From: Myotis daubentonii
Taxonomy: Eukaryota; Chordata; Mammalia; Chiroptera; Vespertilionidae
Assembly (NCBI RefSeq): GCF_963259705.1
Contig: NC_081844.1
Coordinates: 9,781,715-9,845,714, forward strand
Direction of reading: 5' to 3'
DNA: 64,000 nucleotides
A program made the translations under genes and the position numbers. The notes under the pieces were generated by a model. That model was not told the DNA's origin. It did not search any database and saw only the letters and a program-made list of their open reading frames with translations. Below, in pieces: positions 1 through 10,268 of the stretch (its first letter is position 1; the number at the start of each line of letters is the position of its first letter).

Positions 1-47
1 TAGTTAGATTCTATTTACTTGTGTTTCAACTGTTTGTTACACGTTCA

Positions 48-104
48 TATTCATTTCCTGGAAAGAATACTGTGTATTTTAAGAGTTTTAACACATTCTC
101 ACAG
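48..104. repeat. Internal sub-repeat 0 of the monomer (diverged)
   Basis: The stretch from 27 ('caactgtttgtta...') into 'tattcatttcctggaaagaatac' aligns with 'caactgtaaacataaacag' at 180 and the following 'tattctcctcatttcaaatcat'. Shared parts are 'caactgt', 'tattc', 'catttc' and 'atac'. This is the weakest of the four internal units; its borders are approximate and were set by eye. Confidence 0.45.
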
Positions 105-199
105 TTTCCTTAGAATTATATACTAGAACCTTGAGGATATAAACTGTCTCAGTCAAAAAAAGCCACGGCGACTCAGGATCAACTGTAAACATAAACAGT
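105..199. repeat. Internal sub-repeat 1 of the monomer (95 bp)
   Basis: It starts with 'attctcacagtttcc' and continues 'attatatactagaac' and 'gatataaac'. The same order recurs 95 bp later as 'attctcctcatttc', 'attatacactagttc' and 'ctataaacag'. By eye roughly two thirds of the first 55 bases match, with one or two single-base gaps. It ends in 'aaacataaacag', matching the 'aatattatcag' that ends the next unit. Confidence 0.7.
182..199. other. Short dyad with forkhead-like core, once per monomer
   Basis: 'actgt' and 'acagt' form 5-bp inverted arms around 8 bases. The left part reads TGTAAACA (184-191), identical to the core bound by many forkhead proteins, followed at once by ATAAACA. It is present in nearly all monomers. 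Exceptions include those starting at 21992, 24942 and 30839 ('caacagtaaac') and the 'ttcacgtgtaaac' or 'ttcacctgtaaac' monomers starting at 38186, 40371, 42556 and 46914. Binding is not shown; in AT-rich DNA such a core can arise by chance. Confidence 0.35.
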
Positions 200-323
200 A
201 TTCTCCTCATTTCAAATCATTATACACTAGTTCTTAGCTCTATAAACAGGAATTCTTAAAGTTTGAAATGACATTTTAGTGAAAACGCCACTTAAAATAG
301 CCTGAGTTGTTAATATTATCAGA
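200..323. repeat. Internal sub-repeat 2 of the monomer (124 bp; 87 bp in short)
   Basis: Paralogous to 105-199 over 'attctc', 'tttc', 'attata', 'actag' and 'tataaac'. Its right part carries 'aaaacgccac...gcctgag', which corresponds to 'aaaagccac...gactcag' of sub-repeat 1. In short monomers this right part is what the 37-bp deletion removes. Confidence 0.65.
264..300. repeat. 37-bp segment present in long, absent in short monomers
   Basis: Between 'aaagtt' and 'cctgagttgtt' the long monomer has 37 extra bases. The short monomer goes directly from 'aaagtt' to 'ccggagatgtt'. The flanks align base for base with two substitutions, so this is one clean indel. The segment contains 'aaaacgccac', which resembles the A-tract plus 'gccac' at about 156-166 of the same monomer, so it looks like an original part of an internal sub-repeat and the short form like a deletion. 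I saw no direct repeats longer than about 3 bp flanking it. Diverged forms have 'agtgaaaac' or 'agttaaaac' inside it. Confidence 0.9.
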
Positions 324-430
324 ATTGCCGTCATTTCAGAGCTTTCCACCACTAATCTCGGTTATTGAACTCGGCGTTAAATGTAGTTAGATTCTATTTA
401 CTTGTGTTTTAACTGTTTGTTACACGTTCA
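324..430. repeat. Internal sub-repeat 3 (crosses the monomer junction)
   Basis: It begins 'attgccgtcatttcaga' in long and 'attctcgtcatttcaaa' in short monomers. The short version matches the start of sub-repeat 2 at 16 of 19 bases. The rest is diverged and the right border (about 47 bases into the next monomer) is uncertain. Confidence 0.55.
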
Positions 431-728
431 TATTCATTTCCTGGAAAGAAAATTGTGTATTTTAAGAGTTTTAACACATTTTGACAGTTTCCTGAGAAGT
501 ATATACTAGAACCTTCAGGATATAAACTGTTTCAGTCAAAAAACGCCACGGCAACTCAGAATCAACTGTAAACATAAACAGTATTCTCCACATTTCAAAT
601 CATTATACACAAGTTCTGAGCTCTATAAACAGGAATTCTTAAAGTTCCGGAGATGTTAATATTATCAGAATTCTCGTCATTTCAAAGTTTCTACCTGTAA
701 TCTCGGGAATTGAACTCGGCTTTAAATG
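384..728. repeat. Reference short monomer (S, 345 bp)
   Basis: First short monomer, head II, tail p. It matches the long monomer throughout except that 37 bp are missing between 646 and 647 and one base is missing near 'gtttctacc'. It has a second EcoRI site (668-673) because the long form reads 'aattgcc' where the short reads 'aattctc'. Short monomers nearly always carry head II or IV; the exception starts at 62165. Confidence 0.95.
707..715 (-). promoter_or_regulatory. Pol III B-box-like motif in short monomers
   Basis: Reverse complement reads GTTCAATTC, fitting the B-box core GWTCRANNC. Most short monomers keep it ('gaattgaac'); long monomers read 'ttattgaac' or 'taactgaac' and do not fit. 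I found no convincing A box at the expected distance on the minus strand and no T run placed as a terminator, and the flanks form only 3 of 5 pairs of a tRNA T-stem. Probably coincidence. Confidence 0.2.
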
Positions 729-1456
729 TACTTAGATTCTATTTACTTGTGTTTTAACTGTTTGTTACACGTTCATATTCATTTCCTGGAAAGAAAACTG
801 AGTATTTTAAGAGTTTTAACACATTCTCACAGTTTCCTTAGAATTATATACTAGAACCTTGAGGATATAAACTGTCTCAGTCAAAAAAAGCCGTGGCAAC
901 TCAGGATCAACTGTAAACATAAACAGTATTCTCCTCATTTTAAATCATTATACACAAGTACTGAGCTCTATAAACAGGAATTATTAAAGTTTGAAATGAC
1001 ATTTTAGTGAAAACGCCACTTAAAAGAACCTGAGTTGTTAATATTATCAGAATTGCCGTCATTTCAGAGCTTTCCACCTCTCATCTCGGTAACTGAACTG
1101 GGCCTTAAATGTAGTTAGATTCTATTTACTTGTGTTTCAACTGTTTGTTACACGTTCATATTCATTTCCTGGAAAGAGAATTGTGTATTTTTAGAGTTTT
1201 AACACATTTTCACAGTTTCCTGAGAAGTATGTACTAGAACCTTCAGGATATAAACTGTTTCAGTCAAAAAAGGCCACGGCAACTCAGAATCAACTGTAAA
1301 CAAAAACAGTATCCTCCTCATTTCAAATAATTATACACAAGTTCTGAGCTCTATAAACAGGAATTCTTAAAGTTCCGGAGAGGTTAATATTATCAGAATT
1401 CTCGTCATTTCAAAGTTGCTACCTGTAATCTCGGGAATTGAACTCGGCTTTAAATG

Positions 1457-1839
1457 TAGTTAGATTCTATTTACTTGTTTTTTAACTGTTTGTTACACGT
1501 TCATATTCATTTCCTGGAAAGAATACTGTGTATTTTAAGAGTTTTAACACATTCTCACAGTTTCCTTAGAATTATATACTAGAACCTTGAGGATATAAAC
1601 TGTCTCAGTCATAAAAAGCCATGGCGACTCAGGATCAACTGTAAACATAAACAGTGTTCTCGTCATTTCAAATCATTATACACTAGTTCTTAGCTCTATA
1701 AACAGGAATTCTTAAAGTTTGAAATGACATTTTAGTGAAAACGCCACTTAAAATAGCCTGAGTTGTTAATATTATCAGAATTGCCGTCATTTCAGAGCTT
1801 TCCACCACTAATCTCGGTTATTGAACTCGGCGTTAAATG
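1457..1839. repeat. Hybrid long monomer at the 4-mer/5-mer switch
   Basis: Left part as the monomer at 2913 ('gttttttaac', 'cagtcataaaaagccatgg', 'cagtgttctcgtc'); right part as the monomer at 3296 ('gcctgagttg', 'ccaccactaatctcgg'). The two parents are adjacent in the 5-mer, so an exchange removing 383 bp would turn a 5-mer into a 4-mer. The crossover falls between about 1671 and 1757. The same hybrid form recurs at 6591, 8047, 12453, 15747 and 17931. Confidence 0.88.
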
Positions 1840-2912
1840 TAGTTAGATTCTATTTACTTGTGTTTTAACTGTTTGTTACACGTTCATATTCATTTCCTGG
1901 AAAGAAAATTGTGTATTTTAAGAGTTTTAACACATTTTGACAGTTTCCTGAGAAGTATATACTAGAACCTTCAGGATATAAACTGTTTCAGTCAAAAAAC
2001 GCCACGGCAACTCAGAATCAACTGTAAACATAAACAGTATTCTCCACATTTCAAATCATTATACACAAGTTCTGAGCTCTATAAACAGGAATTCTTAAAG
2101 TTCCGGAGATGTTAATATTATCAGAATTCTCGTCATTTCAAAGTTTCTACCTGTAATCTCGGGAATTGAACTCGGCTTTAAATGTACTTAGATTCTATTT
2201 ACTTGTGTTTTAACTGTTTGTTACACGTTCATATTCATTTCCTGGAAAGAAAACTGAGTATTTTAAGAGTTTTAACACATTCTCACAGTTTCCTTAGAAT
2301 TATATACTAGAACCTTGAGGATATAAACTGTCTCAGTCAAAAAAAGCCGTGGCAACTCAGGATCAACTGTAAACATAAACAGTATTCTCCTCATTTTAAA
2401 TCATTATACACAAGTACTGAGCTCTATAAACAGGAATTCTTAAAGTTTGAAATGACATTTTAGTGAAAACGCCACTTAAAAGAACCTGAGTTGTTAATAT
2501 TATCAGAATTGCCGTCATTTCAGAGCTTTCCACCTCTCATCTCCGTAACTGAACTGGGCCTTAAATGTAGTTAGATTCTATTTACTTGTGTTTCAACTGT
2601 TTGTTACACGTTCATATTCATTTCCTGGAAAGAGAATTGTGTATTTTTAGAGTTTTAACACATTTTGACAGTTTCCTGAGAAGTATGTACTAGAACCTTC
2701 AGGATATAAACTGTTTCAGTCAAAAAAGGCCACGGCAACTCAGAATCAACTGTAAACATAAACAGTATCCTCCTCATTTCAAATCATTATACACAAGTTC
2801 TGAGCTCTATAAACAGGAATTCTTAAAATTCCGGAGAGGTTAATATTATCAGAATTCTCGTCATTTCAAAGTTGCTACCTGTAATCTCGGGAATTGAACT
2901 CGGCTTTAAATG
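1457..2912. repeat. 4-mer HOR copy 1 (1456 bp)
   Basis: Monomer starts 1457 (L, I-a), 1840 (S, II-p), 2185 (L, III-b), 2568 (S, IV-q). The first monomer is a hybrid: head with 'gttttttaac', 'gccatggcg' and 'cagtgttctcgtc' as in the I-e monomer at 2913, tail a as in the I-a monomer at 3296. 'ctccgtaac' (near 2541) and 'cttaaaattccgg' (near 2821) are shared only with the 4-mer at 6591. Confidence 0.9.
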
Positions 2913-4751
2913 TAGTTAGATTCTATTTACTTGTTTTTTAACTGTTTGTTACACGTTCATATTCATTTCCTGGAAAGAATACTGTGTATTTTAAGAGTTT
3001 TAACACATTCTCACAGTTTCCTTAGAATTATATACTAGAACCTTGAGGATATAAACTGTCTCAGTCATAAAAAGCCATGGCGACTCAGGATCAACTGTAA
3101 ACATAAACAGTGTTCTCGTCATTTCAAATCATTATACACTAGTTCTTAGCTCTATAAACAGGAATTCTTAAAGTTTGAAATGACATTTTAGTGAAAACGC
3201 CACTTAAAATAGCCCGAGTTTTTAATATTATCAGAATTGCCGTCATTTCAGAGCTTTCAACCTCTAATCTCGGTAACTGATCTCGGCGTTAAATGTAGTT
3301 AGATTCTATTTACTTGTGTTTCAACTGTTTGTTACACGTTCATATTCATTTCCTGGAAAGAATACTGTGTATTTTAAGAGTTTTAACACATTCTCACATT
3401 TTCCTTAGAATTATATACTAGAACCTTGAGGATATAAACTGTCTCAGTCAAAAAAAGCCACGGCGACTCAGGATCAACTGTAAACATAAACAGTATTCTC
3501 CTCATTTCAAATCATTATACACTAGTTCTTAGCTCTATAAACAGGAATTCTTAAAGTTTGAAATGACATTTTAGTGAAAACGCCACTTAAAATACCCTGA
3601 GTTGTTAATATTATCAGAATTGCCGTCATTTCAGAGCTTTCCACCACTAATCTCGGTTATTGAACTCGGCGTTAAATGTAGTTAGATTCTATTTACTTGT
3701 GTTTTAACTGTTTGTTACACGTTCATATTCATTTCCTGGAAAGAAAATTGTGTATTTTAAGAGTTTTAACACATTTTGACAGTTTCCTGAGAAGTATATA
3801 CTAGAACCTTCAGGATATAAACTGTTTCAGTCAAAAAACGCCACGGCAACTCAGAATCAACTGTAAACATAAACAGTATTCTCCACATTTCAAATCATTA
3901 TACACAAGTTCTGAGCTCTATAAACAGGAATTCTTAAAGTTCCGGAGATGTTAATATTATCAGAATTCTCGTCATTTCAAAGTTTCTACCTGTAATCTCG
4001 GGAATTGAACTCGGCTTTAAATGTACTTAGATTCTATTTACTTGTGTTTTAACTGTTTGTTACACGTTCATATTCATTTCCTGGAAAGAAAACTGAGTAT
4101 TTTAAGAGTTTTAACACATTCTCACAGTTTCCTTAGAATTATATACTAGAACCTTGAGGATATAAACTGTCTCAGTCAAAAAAAGCCGTGGCAACTCAGG
4201 ATCAACTGTAAACATAAACAGTATTCTCCTCATTTTAAATCATTATACACAAGTACTGAGCTCTATAAACAGGAATTCTTAAAGTTTGAAATGACATTTT
4301 AGTGAAAACGCCACTTAAAAGAACCTGAGTTGTTAATATTATCAGAATTGCCGTCATTTCAGAGCTTTCCACCTCTCATCTCGGTAACTGAACTGGGCCT
4401 TAAATGTAGTTAGATTCTATTTACTTGTGTTTCAACTGTTTGTTACACGTTCATATTCATTTCCTGGAAAGAGAATTGTGTATTTTTAGAGTTTTAACAC
4501 ATTTTCACAGTTTCCTGAGAAGTATGTACTAGAACATTCAGGATATAAACTGTTTCAGTCAAAAAAGGCCACGGCAACTCAGAATCAACTGTAAACATAA
4601 ACAGTATCCTCCTCATTTCAAATAATTATACACAAGTTCTGAGCTCTATAAACAGGAATTCTTAAAGTTCCGGAGAGGTTAATATTATCAGAATTCTCGT
4701 CATTTCAAAGTTGCTACCTGTAATCTCGGGAATTGAACTCGGCTTTAAATG
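2913..4751. repeat. 5-mer HOR copy 1 (1839 bp)
   Basis: Monomer starts 2913 (L, I-e), 3296 (L, I-a), 3679 (S, II-p), 4024 (L, III-b), 4407 (S, IV-q). Rare variants 'cacattttcc' (3397-3406), 'ataccctgag' (near 3593) and 'gaacattcagg' (near 4533) are repeated at the same places in the next unit. Confidence 0.93.
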
Positions 4752-6590
4752 TAGTTAGATTCTATTTACTTGTTTTTTAACTGTTTGTTACACGTTCATA
4801 TTCATTTCCTGGAAAGAATACTGTGTATTTTAAGAGTTTTAACACATTCTCACAGTTTCCTTAGAATTATATACTAGAACCTTGAGGATATAAACTGTCT
4901 CAGTCATAAAAAGCCATGGCGACTCAGGATCAACTGTAAACATAAACAGTGTTCTCGTCATTTCAAATCATTATACACTAGTTCTTAGCTCTATAAACAG
5001 GAATTCTTAAAGTTTGAAATGACATTTTAGTGAAAACGCCACTTAAAATAGCCCGAGTTTTTAATATTATCAGAATTGCCGTCATTTCAGAGCTTTCAAC
5101 CTCTAATCTCGGTAACTGATCTCGGCGTTAAATGTAGTTAGATTCTATTTACTTGTGTTTCAACTGTTTGTTACACGTTCATATTCATTTCCTGGAAAGA
5201 ATACTGTGTATTTTAAGAGTTTTAACACATTCTCACATTTTCCTTAGAATTATATACTAGAACCTTGAGGATATAAACTGTCTCAGTCAAAAAAAGCCAC
5301 GGCGACTCAGGATCAACTGTAAACATAAACAGTATTCTCCTCATTTCAAATCATTATACACTAGTTCTTAGCTCTATAAACAGGAATTCTTAAAGTTTGA
5401 AATGACATTTTAGTGAAAACGCCACTTAAAATACCCTGAGTTGTTAATATTATCAGAATTGCCGTCATTTCAGAGCTTTCCACCACTAATCTCGGTTATT
5501 GAACTCGGCGTTAAATGTAGTTAGATTCTATTTACTTGTGTTTTAACTGTTTGTTACACGTTCATATTCATTTCCTGGAAAGAAAATTGTGTATTTTAAG
5601 AGTTTTAACACATTTTGACAGTTTCCTGAGAAGTATATACTAGAACCTTCAGGATATAAACTGTTTCAGTCAAAAAACGCCACGGCAACTCAGAATCAAC
5701 TGTAAACATAAACAGTATTCTCCACATTTCAAATCATTATACACAAGTTCTGAGCTCTATAAACAGGAATTCTTAAAGTTCCGGAGATGTTAATATTATC
5801 AGAATTCTCGTCATTTCAAAGTTTCTACCTGTAATCTCGGGAATTGAACTCGGCTTTAAATGTACTTAGATTCTATTTACTTGTGTTTTAACTGTTTGTT
5901 ACACGTTCATATTCATTTCCTGGAAAGAAAACTGAGTATTTTAAGAGTTTTAACACATTCTCACAGTTTCCTTAGAATTATATACTAGAACCTTGAGGAT
6001 ATAAACTGTCTCAGTCAAAAAAAGCCGTGGCAACTCAGGATCAACTGTAAACATAAACAGTATTCTCCTCATTTTAAATCATTATACACAAGTACTGAGC
6101 TCTATAAACAGGAATTCTTAAAGTTTGAAATGACATTTTAGTGAAAACGCCACTTAAAAGAACCTGAGTTGTTAATATTATCAGAATTGCCGTCATTTCA
6201 GAGCTTTCCACCTCTCATCTCGGTAACTGAACTGGGCCTTAAATGTAGTTAGATTCTATTTACTTGTGTTTCAACTGTTTGTTACACGTTCATATTCATT
6301 TCCTGGAAAGAGAATTGTGTATTTTTAGAGTTTTAACACATTTTCACAGTTTCCTGAGAAGTATGTACTAGAACATTCAGGATATAAACTGTTTCAGTCA
6401 AAAAAGGCCACGGCAACTCAGAATCAACTGTAAACATAAACAGTATCCTCCTCATTTCAAATAATTATACACAAGTTCTGAGCTCTATAAACAGGAATTC
6501 TTAAAGTTCCGGAGAGGTTAATATTATCAGAATTCTCGTCATTTCAAAGTTGCTACCTGTAATCTCGGGAATTGAACTCGGCTTTAAATG
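4752..6590. repeat. 5-mer HOR copy 2 (1839 bp), tandem to copy 1
   Basis: Monomer starts 4752 (L, I-e), 5135 (L, I-a), 5518 (S, II-p), 5863 (L, III-b), 6246 (S, IV-q). Reading it against 2913-4751 I found no difference, including all the rare variants. It is a very recent tandem duplication or an assembly duplication. Confidence 0.93.
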
Positions 6591-8046
6591 TAGTTAGATT
6601 CTATTTACTTGTTTTTTAACTGTTTGTTACACGTTCATATTCATTTCCTGGAAAGAATACTGTGTATTTTAAGAGTTTTAACACATTCTCACAGTTTCCT
6701 TAGAATTATATACTAGAACCTTGAGGATATAAACTGTCTCAGTCATAAAAAGCCATGGCGACTCAGGATCAACTGTAAACATAAACAGTGTTCTCGTCAT
6801 TTCAAATCATTATACACTAGTTCTTAGCTCTATAAACAGGAATTCTTAAAGTTTGAAATGACATTTTAGTGAAAACGCCACTTAAAATAGCCTGAGTTGT
6901 TAATATTATCAGAATTGCCGTCATTTCAGAGCTTTCCACCACTAATCTCGGTTATTGAACTCGGCGTTAAATGTAGTTAGATTCTATTTACTTGTGTTTT
7001 CACTGTTTGTTACACGTTCATATTCATTTCCTGGAAAGAAAATTGTGTATTTTAAGAGTTTTAACACATTTTGACAGTTTCCTGAGAAGTATATACTAGA
7101 ACCTTCAGGATATAAACTGTTTCAGTCAAAAAACGCCACGGCAACTCAGAATCAACTGTAAACATAAACAGTATTCTCCACATTTCAAATCATTATACAC
7201 AAGTTCTGAGCTCTATAAACAGGAATTCTTAAAGTTCCGGAGATGTTAATATTATCAGAATTCTCGTCATTTCAAAGTTTCTACCTGTAATCTCGGGAAT
7301 TGAACTCGGCTTTAAATGTACTTAGATTCTATTTACTTGTGTTTTAACTGTTTGTTACACGTTCATATTCATTTCCTGGAAAGAAAACTGAGTATTTTAA
7401 GAGTTTTAACACATTCTCACAGTTTCCTTAGAATTATATACTAGAACCTTGAGGATATAAACTGTCTCAGTCAAAAAAAGCCGTGGCAACTCAGGATCAA
7501 CTGTAAACATAAACAGTATTCTCCTCATTTTAAATCATTATACACAAGTACTGAGCTCTATAAACAGGAATTCTTAAAGTTTGAAATGACATTTTAGTGA
7601 AAACGCCACTTAAAAGAACCTGAGATGTTAATATTATCAGAATTGCCGTCATTTCAGAGCTTTCCACCTCTCATCTCCGTAACTGAACTGGGCCTTAAAT
7701 GTAGTTAGATTCTATTTACTTGTGTTTCAACTGTTTGTTACACGTTCATATTCATTTCCTGGAAAGAGAATTGTGTATTTTTAGAGTTTTAACACATTTT
7801 GACAGTTTCCTGAGAAGTATGTACTAGAACCTTCAGGATATAAACTGTTTCAGTCAAAAAAGGCCACGGCAACTCAGAATCAACTGTAAACATAAACAGT
7901 ATCCTCCTCATTTCAAATCATTATACACAAGTTCTGAGCTCTATAAACAGGAATTCTTAAAATTCCGGAGAGGTTAATATTATCAGAATTCTCGTCATTT
8001 CAAAGTTGCTACCTGTAATCTCGGGAATTGAACTCGGCTTTAAATG
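6591..8046. repeat. 4-mer HOR copy 2 (1456 bp)
   Basis: Monomer starts 6591 (L, I-a), 6974 (S, II-p), 7319 (L, III-b), 7702 (S, IV-q). It shares 'ctccgtaac' and 'cttaaaattccgg' with the 4-mer at 1457, exactly 5134 bp upstream (1456+1839+1839), so 1457-6590 behaves as a 14-monomer super-unit. Own variants: 'ttttcactg' near 7008 and 'cctgagatg' near 7620. Confidence 0.9.
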
Positions 8047-10268
8047 TAGTTAGATTCTATTTACTTGTTTTTTAACTGTTTGTTACACGTTCATATTCAT
8101 TTCCTGGAAAGAATACTGTGTATTTTAAGAGTTTTAACACATTCTCACAGTTTCCTTAGAATTATATACTAGAACCTTGAGGATATAAACTGTCTCAGTC
8201 ATAAAAAGCCATGGCGACTCAGGATCAACTGTAAACATAAACAGTGTTCTCGTCATTTCAAATCATTATACACTAGTTCTTAGCTCTATAAACAGGAATT
8301 CTTAAAGTTTGAAATGACATTTTAGTGAAAACGCCACTTAAAATAGCCTGAGTTGTTAATATTATCAGAATTGCCGTCATTTCAGAGCTTTCCACCACTA
8401 ATCTCGGTTATTGAACTCGGCGTTAAGTGTAGTTAGATTCTATTTACTTGTGTTTCAACTGTTTGTTACACGTTCATATTCATTTCCTGGAAAGAAAATT
8501 GTGTATTTTAAGAGTTTTAACACATTTTGACAGTTTCCTGAGAAGTATGTACTAGAACCTTCAGGATATAAACTGTTTCAGTCAAAAAAGGCCACGGCAA
8601 CTCAGAATCAACTGTAAACATAAACAGTATCCTCCTCATTTCAAATCGTTATACACAAGTTCTGAGCTCTATAAACAGGAATTCTTAAAGTTTGAAATGA
8701 CATTTTAGTTAAAACGCCACTTAAAATAGCCTCAGTTGTTAATATTATCAGAATTGCCGACATTTCAGAGTTTTCGATCTGTAATCTTGGTAACTGAACT
8801 CGGCCTTAAATGTAGTTAGATTCTATTTACTTGTGTTTCAACTGTTTGTTACACGTTCATATTCATTTCCTGGAAAGAAAATTGTGTATTTTAAGAGTTT
8901 TAACACATTTTGACAGTTTCCTGAGAAGTATATACTAGAACCTTCAGGATATAAACTGTTTCAGTCAAAAAACGCCACGGCAACTCAGAATCAACTGTAA
9001 ACATAAACAGTATTCTCCACATTTCAAATCATTATACACAAGTTCTGAGCTCTATAAACAGGAATTCTTAAAGATCCGGAGATGTTAATATTATCAGAAT
9101 TCTCGTCATTTCAAAGTTTCTACCTGTAATCTCGGGAATTGAACTCGGCTTTAAATGTACTTAGATTCTATTTACTTGTGTTTTAACTGTTTGTTACACG
9201 TTCATATTCATTTCCTGGAAAGAAAACTGAGTATTTTAAGAGTTTTAACACATTCTCACAGTTTCCTTAGAATTATATAATAGAACCTTGAGGATATAAA
9301 CTGTCTCAGTCAAAAAAAGCCGTGGCAACTCAGGATCAACTGTAAACATAAACAGTATTCTCCTCATTTCAAATCATTATACACAAGTACTGAGCTCTAT
9401 AAACAGGAATTCGTAAAGTTTGAAATGACATTTTAGTGAAAACGCCACTTAAAATAGCCTGAGTTGTTAATATTATCAGAATTGCCGTCATTTCAGAGCT
9501 TTCCACCACTAATCTCGGTTATTGAACTCGGCATTAAATGTAGTTAGATTCTATTTACTTGTGTTTCAACTGTTTGTTACACGTTCATATTCATTTCCTG
9601 GAAAGAAAATTGTGTATTTTAAGAGTTTTAACACATTTTGACAGTTTCCTGAGAAGTATGTACTAGAACCTTCAGGATATAAACTGTTTCAGTCAAAAAA
9701 GGCCACGGCAACTCAGAATCAACTGTAAACATAAACAGTATCCTCCTCATTTCAAATCATTATACACAAGTTCTGAGCTCTATAAACAGGAATTCTTAAA
9801 GTTTGAAATGACATTTTAGTTAAAACGCCACTTAAAAGAGCCTGAGTTGTTAATATTATCAGAATTGCCGTCATTTCAGAGCTTTCCACCTCTCATCTCG
9901 GTAACTGAACTGGGCCTTAAATGTAGTTAGATTCTATTTACTTGTGTTTCAACTGTTTGTTACACGTTCATATTCATTTCCTGGAAAGAAAATTGTGTAT
10001 TTTAAGAGTTTTAACACATTTTGACAGTTTCCTGAGAAGTATATACTAGAACCTTCAGGATATAAACTGTTTCAGTCAAAAAACGCCACGGCAACTCAGA
10101 ATCAACTGTAAACATAAACAGTATTCTCCACATTTCAAATCATTATACACAAGTTCTGAGCTCTATAAACAGGAATTCTTAAAGTTCCGGAGATGTTAAT
10201 ATTATCAGAATTCTCGTCATTTCAAAGTTTATACCTGTAATCTCGGGAATTGAACTCGGCTTTAAATG
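8047..10268. repeat. Six-monomer block, copy 1 (2222 bp)
   Basis: Monomer starts 8047 (L, I-a), 8430 (L, II-c), 8813 (S, II-p), 9158 (L, III-a), 9541 (L, II-b), 9924 (S, II-p). This is the first place where head II is joined to a long tail. The block has the same length and L-L-S-L-L-S order as 17931-20152. The 9158 monomer shares 'tataatag', 'gaattcgtaaag' and 'cggcattaaatg' with the one at 19042. The monomer at 8430 differs from its partner by having tail c instead of b. The junction before 8430 reads 'ttaagtg' instead of 'taaatg'. Confidence 0.88.

Larger units (their letters stand above)
1..383. repeat. Reference long monomer (L, 383 bp)
   Basis: First complete long monomer, head I, tail a. 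Hand composition is 56 G and 71 C (33% GC) with 8 CpG. Landmarks: near-invariant block at 28-65, an A-tract at about 154-161 next to the only GC-rich patch (162-178), one EcoRI site (250-255), the 37-bp segment absent from short monomers (264-300), and one SspI site (312-317). Diagnostic differences between monomer types cluster near 22-27, 66-74, 104-117, 152-176, 198-212, 226-236 and 325-376. The first ATG at a monomer junction is followed directly by TAG in monomers that start this way, and no frame looks protein-coding. Confidence 0.95.
1..1456. repeat. HOR segment: last four monomers of a 5-mer
   Basis: Monomers start at 1 (L, I-a), 384 (S, II-p), 729 (L, III-b) and 1112 (S, IV-q). They have the same order and types as the last four monomers of the 5-mers at 2913 and 4752, so the missing first monomer probably lies left of the window. 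Own variants include 'gaattatt' near 978 and 'gtaaacaaaaac' near 1307. Confidence 0.85.
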
